Below, piece after piece: positions 1 through 64,000 of a DNA stretch of 64,000 nucleotides. The notes below the pieces were generated by a model. That model had not been told where the DNA came from. It was given only the letters and a program-made list of their open reading frames with translations, and made no database searches. This stretch comes from Prostheceraeus crozeri. Lineage: Eukaryota; Platyhelminthes; Polycladida; Euryleptidae. Every line of letters begins with the position of its first letter. The stretch's first letter is position 1. The translations under genes were made by a program, and so were the position numbers. Location: contig CAJQUW010004476.1 in NCBI GenBank assembly GCA_907163375.1, positions 62,001-126,000 of the forward strand, given 5' to 3'.

Positions 1-1952
1 TTATATCGAGATGAATTTTAAGCCAGTCATTTGTGTAACACCTTGGCCTGCTTTAGGATGAATTTAATTTGAAAAAGTGCACTTTCTTTATGAAGCTTGG
101 ACTGTCATCTTACTATACATAGGATTTTGGGAAGGCTAAGTGAAAAAAATTAGAGAATTTATGAAAATTCTGTTATACTTATAGGTCGTTGGATGATTTT
201 CAACCGATAACTCAACTGACGATGGACCCCGACAGAGGAGCAATATCCTCCGCCCAGGCTAGGACTGGGATGTAGTTTTGGGACGACGAGAACACTGGAG
301 ACTTTTGTAGATGTAACTATCTTCATGTCTGAAGATGTGTAGTAAGATGTAATCGAATGTCAAAATGAACTGGATATATGATGGTTATAATATACGTAGA
401 AGTTGGACTGGAATTTCTTCAACGAAAGCGTACGACATTTCTTATAGATTATTAAAAAAATCAGCAGAACTGGCGAAGGAGTTGCTAATTAGAGTTCAAA
501 GCAAATAATGATTGAGTCTGCAGTGTCCGTGCCTAAATGTAATGCAGCATCAGGTCGAAATTAGAAGACTTGCAGATATATTTGCGCAATATCATATTGC
601 GCCCAAAAGTAAAGTCGATGCACATTTCATGAAGGATATTTATCATTCATGTCTTTCTAAATGAAGGATAAAAAATGTATATAGTATATTCGACGTATCC
701 TCGAGTTGTTGCACTTTAAGCACTATTCAAAATTTTCGAATGATGAATTGATTTAGGTGGCTGGACCGGCGAAACATGTTATACTGGACACTGGAGCACA
801 TTTTTTTGATTCACAAAAGGGGCATTGAAAAAACGGTATAACTTCAATCTGAAATTTTGAATCTAATGCCCTTAAGAAGATGATGAAAATAAGCTTCTTT
901 AGTGAACTTAGACTGACGTTTTAATATTTGATTCACAGGTTGCCCATAAGGAATAACGAATCGGCTTTAATTGTATTTTTTCGGCCACTTTTAATGTACT
1001 TTTTTCGTTTCGCAGTGATCATCATACTTGTCGTATTTTTCGTTGTGAATATCAGGATGCTGCTTGAAGCTTACGACATCTTTAAATCGGTTATTGGATG
1101 AGTGTAGCAACGTGTCACCATGTCTTTATTTTTGTCTTTCCGACGTGGCAACCATACTTGGCGGGATCTGTGTGGGATGATCTTCCCCAAAAGTCCTTTT
1201 TTTTAATCAATTTGCGTTTCTTATGTGGTCTGAACATTAACTGTATTAGTCCAATAAGCATATGTTCTTCATATGTGTGAGGGTTTCAGCACTTAGGCCT
1301 GACCGGATCCTAAGGCGTGCCGGGGGGACATCGGCAGACGCCAGGGGTTCATAACGTCTCTATACGGACCAGACTTCACCCTAAAGTGTGCGGGATCTTA
1401 CTTGGTCGCCTAGCAAGTGATCCCGTGGGTCAAAGGTTTCAGGTTCGATTAATTAGTAATTTCGATAGACATGCACTAGTAATCACAATGCCAATCTTAG
1501 CAGAACTGGAGATGTTAGCAGTTATGGAGATCAGTGTCTAGCAAGTGCATCTCTTCGTTACAAAAAGTCTTGCACACCTCTGAAAATAATTAAAACAAAT
1601 GAAACAATAACCAGTCGTTACTAGCAAAGCCATAGCCTGGTCGTGTTTGGTGGCGTGGTCACCTCTACCTGAACGCTCAGACCCAGGTCCTGACCGTAAA
1701 ATGTAAATTTGGAATGAAATACTTAAGTGCGCTTTGAGAATTCTGCTGTGAAAAATTCGAAGTTAAGAAAGTCATTATGATGGGACTGGATGGTCTCTGT
1801 ACTTATCCTCATCCTACACATACAATAACCTCTGCTACTCATCAGAGAAAGTTAGAATTACTGATCCTATAAATAAGATTTGGTAGATGAGAGCACGACA
1901 GTACTTGCAATACTTGTCCGGCTTATACATGTAACTACGAGTAAATGCCCAT
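1..1952. other. Upstream intergenic/5' region, no gene seen
   Basis: I see no conserved coding block, tRNA or complete repeat here. Around 1380-1450 a short stretch ends in a Pol III B-box-like string (ggttcgatt at 1442-1450) and could be the remnant of a tRNA-derived SINE, but no A box or matching body is convincing. The remaining open frames are short and look like chance. Confidence 0.4.
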
Positions 1953-2682
1953 AAAGATGTGCGTCGGATAGTGACTTGATAGTTAATCCGATCCGTCGAC
2001 ATATTTTTACGGAAATCCGATCCGATACGAAATAATCCGAAATTTTTCGATTTCTTTGAATATCTTTTCAATTGAAAGCAATTGAAACCACAGTGTATAG
2101 CTGTGGGTCGTGTAGGTTTGTCTGCATTTTGAATATAGGCGTACAGTTGGGCATATAATGTACATCACGTGTTCGCAGCATATTATTGCTACCGTTCAAA
2201 ATTTTTGTCTGGTCTTCAATGTAAGGTTAGACATAATGCTAATATTTTCTTGGTGAATGATCCGTTTATGTATATAGGCTCCAATGATAGGGGCTCAACA
2301 TTTTTTGCATGGTCTGATTAGCCTAATGATTTTGGGGTTTATGAAATGTCTTCATTTAAATGATATATAGCGCCGCAATGTAATGTCCTACCTGAATGTA
2401 CGCTACTTGCATAATCCAGATGTATGACAAATATCAGATACCAGTATCATAAATGTCCCCATATTTGAAATGTGGAATAAGTGCAGCATGTTATGTTTCA
2501 ACGTAATTAATAGTAATTTGCTTAGTTGCATTGAAGAAACAGTACATGTATAGGTTTCTATGTCGGATTTTTCTTGACCGACCCTGTCCAATCCGATCGC
2601 ATCCGAAGTTCATTTTCGCAATCCGAATCCAATCGGAGTCCGAAATGATTGATCCGAGTTCGAATCGGATGCGCACATCTTT
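1953..2682. mobile_element. Non-autonomous hAT-like element (copy 1)
   Basis: The stretch begins with aaagatgtgcg (1953-1963) and ends with its reverse complement cgcacatcttt (2672-2682), giving an 11-bp terminal inverted repeat. Just inside both ends are many copies of an atccgatcc/ggatcggat-type word, as expected for the subterminal repeats of Ac-like hAT elements. The flanks share cccata, an imperfect trace of an 8-bp target duplication. There is no transposase frame, so this is a MITE-like derivative. It is related to the element at 3341-4578, which has the same subterminal words and a similar terminus. Confidence 0.65.
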
Positions 2683-2759
2683 AACCCATATTATAGGGGT
2701 GTGGCACTTTCCGGAACGACAACAGAGCGACAGGAAAATCTTCAATCCTGTTTTGGGTA

Positions 2760-2972
2760 GCAGGATAGGTAGCTCAGCTGGTTAAGGTCCGCACTTCGGT
2801 AGGGATGTGCAGAAGGTCCAGGTTTCGAGTCTGTCCGGCTCGAGAGGCACCACCCCTCTCATTGGAGGTTATCAGCCCTACGCTGGTGAGATTTTCCAGT
2901 GCGTGATGGCTGCCCCACCCTTAGCTCACTAAGTATGACTTCGTGTCTGGGATGGGGACTGAGTAAAAAAGA
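2760..2972 (+). mobile_element. tRNA-derived SINE, family C, copy 1
   Basis: The head reads like a tRNA D-arm (tagctcagctggttaag) followed about 40 bases on by a B-box-like ggtttcgagtc. The body ends in a GC-rich tail (gctgccccaccc then a tggggactgagtaaa-type end). The same tail recurs at 40531-40662, so this is a repeat family rather than a single tRNA gene. It lies about 80 bp downstream of the first hAT element. Confidence 0.6.
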
Positions 2973-3340
2973 TATTATAGCTACATTTTTCTTGTTTTTG
3001 CCTATCTTATCCGCTATAAGCTCAGATTGATAGTCAACGATGAAGCGGCACATTGCATCAAAGAGACAGTGCTTACAGTCCGGCACGAACGAAGCGCAAA
3101 AATACGTTGTTAAGCAACGGTTGAAGTTCAATGAAGCTTCACGTACAATTATCCTACATGTATCTTCTGCATCGTGTGCAGTTGTACTGCGAGTGCATCA
3201 TTCTTTAATAAACTGGAAATCCATAAGCGTCAAATATCCCGACCGCTATTCTCGTGGACAAGCCCTTAAGTTGAAGATGCACTCGATAAAGCATTTGCAT
3301 ACATGGCGGTTGTGTACTCGCAGTTGGCCTTTCTAGCCAC

Positions 3341-4578
3341 TAGAGGTGTGCATCGAATCGGATTGGGGTACTCAATCCGATCTGACGATTTGAAAACAAA
3401 ATCCGAATAGGATCCAATCCAAAGCGCAAGGTTGACTAATTCAATCCGATGAAATATTTTAAAATTCGAATCCGATCCTATCCGAAAGTCGTTTTGAACG
3501 ACTAATCCGACTAGTACGAACCGTATGAATATTATTCTTGTAAGTCGGTCAGTCCTATATTATTGCTTTGGTTAATGGCTACCGGTGTGTCGATATGATC
3601 ATGCGAGTTTAATTCTGACAGCTATTCCAAATTAGAGTTTTGCCTGAATATATATCAATGAACAAGATGACAATATGTAGGCTAATCATGAGGAAATGGT
3701 TTTCTTAAAGTACTCATCTAAGTACTTCATCTCGAGTAATTATTTTTTTATCAAACTAAATTGTATGTGAAGGAATTTATATAGTAATTCATCATTTGAG
3801 CTACTTCTAGGTGGGCACAAAATTGGATACCTGTGTCATATCAAAGTCTGTCGATCACATGATGCGCGTTGTTAACTGCTACTTATTATTGTATCGTCAT
3901 AATGTAGGCCTATTAGTAACAGCTGCTTAGCGCTCTAGCTCTAACCGGCCTGGCCTGTTGTCCTATAAGCGTACGCTTGCGATACGTAGGTCTAAAAATA
4001 TAAATGGAAATATTTATATATTTTAACTACAACTATAAAATACGAGTATATCATTCATTGCAAGTACATAATTATTCATAATATCTATATTTTTGGGTAG
4101 TTTCTTGATTATTTACAATGTGTGTGTAGTTCGGGAGACCGATCCCTTACCGAGACCGAACGTGCTTCCCTAATTTTCTAACAACAGCTTTCCTTAACTT
4201 GCCTTGCACGAAAAGTCTTTCATACTCATGTGATTCAAGTCTACTAACAACGCTCATGTGACTGTTACCTTCTAAAAATGTAGCTAATGCATGGCACGTC
4301 AATCAAACTCGAACAACGCGAATCATGCGATCGACTTTGATGTGACACAGGTATCCAATTTTGTCGAACCCAGGTGGGAGTCAGAAATACAGCAAACATC
4401 AATTCGAATTAAGTCGGGTTATGTCGGATTTAAAAAAAAAATGATAATCCAATGCGATCCGATCCGACACCTTGAGCCCTTAGTCCGAATCCGATCCGAA
4501 TAGAAAGTGGATCTGAGCAAATCTGAACGAATCCGATCCGAAGTCGTATTCGGATTAGATCGGATTTGCACACCTCTT
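3341..4578. mobile_element. Non-autonomous hAT (Ac-like) element with 8-bp target duplication
   Basis: The termini are tagaggtgtgca (3341-3352) and tgcacacctctt (4567-4578), an 11/12 inverted repeat. Directly outside both ends is the same 8-mer, ctagccac (3333-3340 and 4579-4586), which is the target-site duplication length of hAT elements. Both ends are packed with diverged copies of an atccgatcc-type word, probably transposase-binding subterminal repeats. No transposase reading frame is left, so it would have depended on an autonomous relative. Confidence 0.82.
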
Positions 4579-7576
4579 CTAGCCACAACTGCCTAAATCC
4601 CATCCCTAGATGTTATCGTTAAAAATCTTATTTTATGTTAAATAATTATTTCAAAACAAAATTACGAATACCGCATTTCCTCTACACCGCTGCGTATAAT
4701 TTGCAGGCGCCTGCTTTTGAGTGCGGCGTATATTAGAGGGCGGCGTTCATTGAAATGCACGCTTTCCCATTCATGAGATTTTTCCAGATTGAATGATAAT
4801 AATTAAATGTGTGTGAACTTTGCGGAAAAGCATCAGAGCTGAAAGCTCATCTAGCATGCTTCTTGCTGCTTCACCGATTTATTCATTGCCGACAAGATGT
4901 AGTGACGTTGACTCTGATTGAACTACTGTACCACTAAATTTCAGCGTGATAGCTCGAGGCTCGACGGTAAGAGCATACGAGTAGTAACAACTAGAGATAG
5001 GAGCCACCATCAGTAGAATGCAGCTTGTAGGCTAGGTTATTTTTCTCTTCCAATGAGAATCGTCACCATACAAAGCATGATATGTATATCGATGATATAA
5101 AATCAGATGAAGAGTGAGAGGCTGAGTGTGACGCTTTCAATCTGTTGATTTCTTTTTATCACAATGTAGATAGTACTAACTATTGTGCAATATCATTAAG
5201 CATTCCAGTGACGTTTGATTTCTTCTGTATTACTTTGTTTTCTAGATCAATAGATGATATGCAAATGCAAATGCAAACGAACACAAACAAAATCGATGCG
5301 ATGTTAATAGTATTCATGCCGATTAGTAAAAAAGACTGTAGGCAAACTCTCTACCCAGTCATTTACGAAACTAATCAGTGAAAACATTGGAGAGCCGGTC
5401 ATTGCTATTAGAAACTTGCATTTCATAATTATCAATTCGATTACAGGTGAGTTACTTGATAACTTCATTTCTATCCGATTGAGTGCATGCTATCTGTATA
5501 CATGTTCTTGCATTATACATCGACCGGCTCTCCAAAACCTATTAATGAAACTTGTAAATTAATTGTGAGTGTTACATGAACAAGACATAAAATAAGACAA
5601 ACCGGTAATTAATCTTTATGGAAAATCATAGCTAAAACTGATTCATTCACAAGAATGCTAAGACGTGAGATAATGTTGATATTATTGAACATACATGTAT
5701 TTCAATTCCAGATTATTCATGATAAATTCTGACATTATTGACTTATGATTTGCGTAATGATTTATACACGGCCTTTTCGTGCATAAATTGGACTTTTCTT
5801 CCGATCCGTATTATCATTTCTCTTACTTGTACGTCTCATCCTCCATCTCTCATTCATTTTATGTACCCATTTTATCATTTTATCACTCACCAAGTTGAAA
5901 ATATCATTTCCAAGTTGGAAACAGACGTTTTGACTTTTGATACATGTACTGCATCTAGTCATTCTTCCTAATTTTCTCGACATAGGAAGTGTGGCGTTCA
6001 TTGAAAAGATTACTTCCCAGCTACGGAGCTTAATAGAGGAGGAAATGCGGTATATGAAAAAATCTTCGAAGTCGGAGTATAGGTGGGAGCGTGCTCTTCA
6101 ATTCAGTTTTAAATTAAATTTCGAAACTTCGACCAAAAATAATGACTAAAGTATTTCGCTCTTAATTGCATATTGTTTGTTGCAATGCATATATATCCAT
6201 ATTCGTTTAAAGAAGTCATATTGTGCTTATTTGTAGCTTGGTACAGATTTGCATCACGTATTTTTTTAAGGAACTGCTATTTGTCAGTCTTAAACATGTT
6301 GGCTTCAAAGATGAATGTTTGTGTGAAAAAGTACCAAAAGCATCGCTTATTCGGTACAATATTTAAGTGTTGCATCATTTAGTGAACCTCAACTAAATGA
6401 ACAGTCGGTACAGTGCGGTTTCGTGATTTATATGATGCTGTAGTTTTCATGATTTTTCGTAGCTGTAATTCCTGACGATCATTATAGCCGTTATATCGTA
6501 ATAGCGTATGAAAGGCAAAGGTTTGGCTTTATTTATGCAATACATGTCAAATGCTTCACCGCTACATGTTATCCAATACAATGCCTCAGTTATGCCGTGT
6601 CAATCAGGAAATATATTGTATTTTCATATGAAGTGACACCATATTTAGGTCTCGTAAATTTCCGTCTTTTCTGTCCTATCAATCATTTGTTTCCTAGTGC
6701 GTCTTCATCCTCGTCCAAAAAATGGAGCAGAGTTAATGTAGACAAATCGTACCAACATGTAGCGAAAAAGGAAATGCGAATGAAAGTAGTAATGGCTGAG
6801 ATGACAGACCCGGGTATGAAGCATCGAATTCTTTTCGTCTATGAACGCTGCTGGTCAGCTCAATCGACAGTGTGGGGATTGACATAACATAACATTGATA
6901 AAAAAAATAAACATTTATTTTATTTATCTTTACAAAACTCAAGGGACGACTAATTTTTAGCTATACAGTATACATGCACTAGGCCTATGAAAAATCTCAC
7001 TTCTTAAGCAATTCGTTACTGTTGCATGAAATATAACCCGCCTACATCCCTTAACTTGTGCATCGAAAATTTAGCGGAAAATGAAGAAAGGCTCAAATTT
7101 CCCCCTATTCCACGAGTGAAACCAGCAGTCTACAGGTATGACCGCCATAATTTCTCATAATGGACCGAACTGTTGCTGGTATATGCAGTTTCTCGTTTTG
7201 GACCGGTGATTCGTAATATCTATGCCCAATGACCAATCGTACACATAAGTTTTCACTATCAACACGATCAGTTTGATAAATGATAACGATGACATTTACG
7301 ATGAATGACAACTCTATTTGGGCTCCAGCTCTTTCCTTCCTACTAGTTATTTAGGGGTGTGAATCCTTCACACACTGGCCACTCACAGCAGCATATGGTC
7401 AATAACCTCTAGTGAGTGTTAATACTTCTGCACGTAAAAATACTCGAACTGTGGACCTTCTACACGTCGTGCAGAAGCGCAGCATTTTACCAATTGTGTT
7501 GTCCAACAACTTGAAATAGCGCAATTATCTTTCAATTTTGAATGCAATGTGTAATAAGTTGAATGTTATCTTTCAG
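4579..7576. other. Upstream region of the kinase gene, no gene seen
   Basis: About 3 kb without a recognisable coding block. It includes a 14-bp perfect inverted repeat (5387-5400 with 5522-5535). The bases just before 7577 (a pyrimidine-rich run ending in ctttcag) look like a 3' splice site, so the first untranslated exon and the promoter probably lie in this region or further left. I could not place either. Confidence 0.4.
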
Positions 7577-7579
7577 CTG

Positions 7580-61661
<54,082 letters not shown>

Positions 61662-62687
61662 GTAAGGCGTCACATTGTCGTATGATTTGTGTGGTCTCCA
61701 TGGCGGATGCTTAGCCAAGTGCTTGACTTTGATTGTTTTCTTGATCATGTGTCGAGCAAATGTTTCACAACGGCAAAAATCTGACTATTATTCCACCCCC
61801 GATGGGGATCTATGTTTCATGCAATAAAGGAATCAAAACTACTCGTATAAAAATTCTGAAAAACAATTCCGTTATTACTTTGAACTTCGTTTTACTTTCT
61901 GTCGATTTCACCTCTGTCATAAGTGCTTGCCTTGGGCATTATGCAAGTATATGACCAAATATCCGTTTTGATCAGGAGTGAGATTTCTCCGAAAATGTTG
62001 CATAGAGTTTAATGGGTCCTGAGATTAGTTCCAAAATACAATAAAATGATAGGGGTAGGGTGTAGGGGTATTGGCAAAACCAGGAATGTAAGCTATGTTG
62101 AAGAATACTGTGAATTTTTGGACTTTAGATATGTTGGTTTTTTTGCACAACTGAACAACTTTTATGTAAGCCTACAGATAATGATGATTGAAAAATAATG
62201 ACCCTTGTAGCGAAGTTTCCAACGATTTTTTCATGACTTTCATTCGTAACAGTGTAAATAACGAAAATCGAATTTTTCAGATAGCACTATAGGTTCTGTC
62301 AGCTATGAATGCATTGTCCTCAAATTATAACTCCATGTCTACTGCTAGGAATTACTAGAGATAAATGTTTCACTTAGTGAACTTTCTCAACACTCATGAT
62401 TGTGCTGCATATAATCTTTATGAATACAGAAAATAAAAATAAATTGATCATATAATGTATTAGCTTAAGCGCTTTCGATGACTCTAATCATAAGATGACG
62501 TCATGATGCAAATGGATTCAAAATAATCTTACAATGAAAGTTATAGACATTCAAATTACATAGCTATGAAAAGAGATTAAGTAAGTAAAAAATATGCATA
62601 CATACTAAAATCGAGACATTGGACTACAGAAAATTGACATAGACAAGATGAAAGTAGAAAAAAGTAGTCCACGGCAGGAGCAAATCA
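61662..62687. other. Start of intron 12, no feature seen
   Basis: About 1 kb after the last donor without a recognisable exon or repeat. Confidence 0.5.
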
Positions 62688-63075
62688 CTAACATAATCTG
62701 TCATGATACATAATGAAGGCTTGAATCGTTTCAATAAAAATGGTCTCAGTGATCTTGACATGTACATTTCTGCAGTATGCAGCGACAGAAGAATAGGACT
62801 CGTTCTTATGTCCGGAGAATTGGTTACAGTCCCAGAGATGCTTACACATTGAGCTGCTTTGATCTTTAGGGCCTCTCAATCTTGTTGCTGCCCACTTGGG
62901 ATAGTGCTCTTTGGTTGGGATACCAAGACATCTCGTTGTCCGACCAATATAACTGCATCCACAGTCGCATTTGAAATTGTAACAGACGTTTGATCGGTCA
63001 GCGAGAGGAATTGGATCCTTCAAAGAACGACAAACGATCTTCAATTGTTTAAGGCAAAATACATTATTATGAGTT
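62688..63075 (-). mobile_element. Penelope-like element fragment, GIY-YIG endonuclease domain
   Basis: Read on the minus strand from 63075: LKQLKIVCRSLKDPIPLADR then SNVCYNFKCDCGCSYIGRTT, KEHYPKW, CKHLWDC and ITETIFIETIQAFI. This is the linker and GIY-YIG domain of a Penelope-like retroelement. The YIG core, the following Arg and the KEH segment are present, and the first motif reads CSY in place of GIY. It ends in a normal stop. The reverse transcriptase that should lie upstream (to the right) was not recognised, so the copy is probably 5'-truncated. Confidence 0.85.
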
Positions 63076-63187
63076 TATTTTTGTTTTCTTTACTTAAAGT
63101 CATTGGAAGAAAAGGCTGCTTTAAATTTACGAGCACAGTTGAGTGGTCCAAAAGTTCTAAACAAGTTTTCAGGGTTGACTGCTGCCC

Positions 63188-63234
63188 AGGGATCGCAATT
63201 TTCCGTTTTATTTCTTAGGTGAATTGCGATCCCT
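63188..63234. repeat. Perfect 13-bp inverted repeat
   Basis: agggatcgcaatt (63188-63200) and aattgcgatccct (63222-63234) flank a 21-nt loop. It lies about 110 bp upstream, in element orientation, of the Penelope-like fragment and may be part of it. Confidence 0.8.
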
Positions 63235-64000
63235 GCTGCTGCCTTTATCATGAAACTCCGCCTTTTCGCTAGTTGGACCGTTGTGTGCAGCAGCCGTTAG
63301 TTGATGGTGATTTCAGCTGCTCGTTCAGGCACCGATCTAAGCAAATGTTGCCAGATCTAAAGAAGAATCTTAGTAATGAAACATGTCATTGTTGCAAAGT
63401 CCTCCCTTAAGTCAGTGCATTTAAATTTGTGTTATCAAAATGATTTGATAGTCGAAGAGAATGAAATGAACACAATCGAGAGTCTCTACAAAGTACGCTG
63501 TACCGGTGCCTAATTATTGTCAACCCATGGAAGACGCCATCGTTTAGGTACCGCTGTCATGACGACGCATGTACACGATGTAGCATTTTTTCTGATGTGC
63601 ATGTCTGGTCTAGTCTTTCATCGTTATAAGTCGGATCTCTATGGCTTATAATTTACTTGTATGGATAATTGTTTTCTGTGACATCGTATCCTTCGGTACC
63701 ATTTAATCGCTGATGATATGAGCTCTTGTTGTTGTTGATATATTTTCTATTTATTTTGATGGAACGAAAAGTGAACTTAACCATCAAAGAAAAAAAGGAC
63801 TGTGGCAAAAAATCGCATGTTCACAATTGGGGTCCAATGGACCCAGTTACTGAAGATACTCAATTATAGAAATGAATTGTTGTCTTTTAAGTAACTAAAT
63901 GCAAACTCAAGCAAATATGCAGTAAAAAGACAGTTAGATTATGGTCATTGCTCCATACAGTCCGTGTGCGCACGAAGGTTTCCGGTCATTACCTCTGGGA
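63235..64000. other. Right edge, no feature seen
   Basis: About 770 bp with no recognisable exon, tRNA or repeat. It is presumably still intron 12 of the kinase gene. Confidence 0.5.

Overview
This is an AT-rich piece of animal nuclear genome. Conserved coding blocks of 70 to 610 bp are bounded by GT/AG splice sites and separated by introns that range from 60 bp to about 10.8 kb. The introns are full of decayed mobile elements: tRNA-derived SINEs, non-LTR retrotransposon remnants, a Penelope-like element and hAT- and Tc1/pogo-type MITEs. The host gene is clearly metazoan. The element mix fits a marine invertebrate (deuterostome or lophotrochozoan), but the sequence does not fix the phylum.

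One protein-coding gene dominates, on the + strand from 7580 to beyond the right edge. It is the invertebrate counterpart of the Numb-associated kinases AAK1/BMP2K, Ser/Thr kinases of clathrin-mediated endocytosis. I placed 12 coding exons: 7580-7736, 16723-16841, 18818-18920, 29754-29899, 39177-39513, 42056-42159, 42228-42310, 45072-45140 (probably optional), 51313-51921, 53132-53253, 53314-53397 and 61125-61661. Every junction keeps phase, giving an open reading frame of 823 codons plus one base. The kinase domain (about residues 45-320) has all catalytic residues. The tail carries WNPF, DPF and NPF motifs for AP-2/EH-domain partners, the AAK1-like GHRR-x-x-SD site and basic and proline-rich stretches. 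The 5' UTR exon(s) and the C-terminal end are not identified.

Layout: 1-7.5 kb holds two related hAT-like elements and a SINE. 7.7-16.7 kb (intron 1) holds two SINEs, a hAT MITE, a coding-like block on the minus strand and a LINE scrap. 16.8-18.8 kb has a tRNA-Thr-like sequence. 18.9-29.8 kb has LINE fragments of at least two lineages, a pogo-like MITE and a hammerhead-ribozyme-like fold. 29.9-39.2 kb has a LINE interrupted by a SINE, three more hammerhead-like folds and a perfect 35-bp inverted repeat. 42-51 kb has a cluster of three copies of a second SINE family. 53.4-61.1 kb has a SINE, a 320-bp fold-back element and a 99-bp tandem duplication. 62.7-63.1 kb has the GIY-YIG domain of a Penelope-like element.

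No second host gene, rRNA or CRISPR was found. The most interesting non-gene signal is the recurrence of hammerhead-like folds ending in GAAACG. In at least two of them the catalytic C3-G8 pair appears to be replaced by U3-A8. They are probably self-cleaving motifs, or relics of them, from Penelope-like elements or retrozymes.
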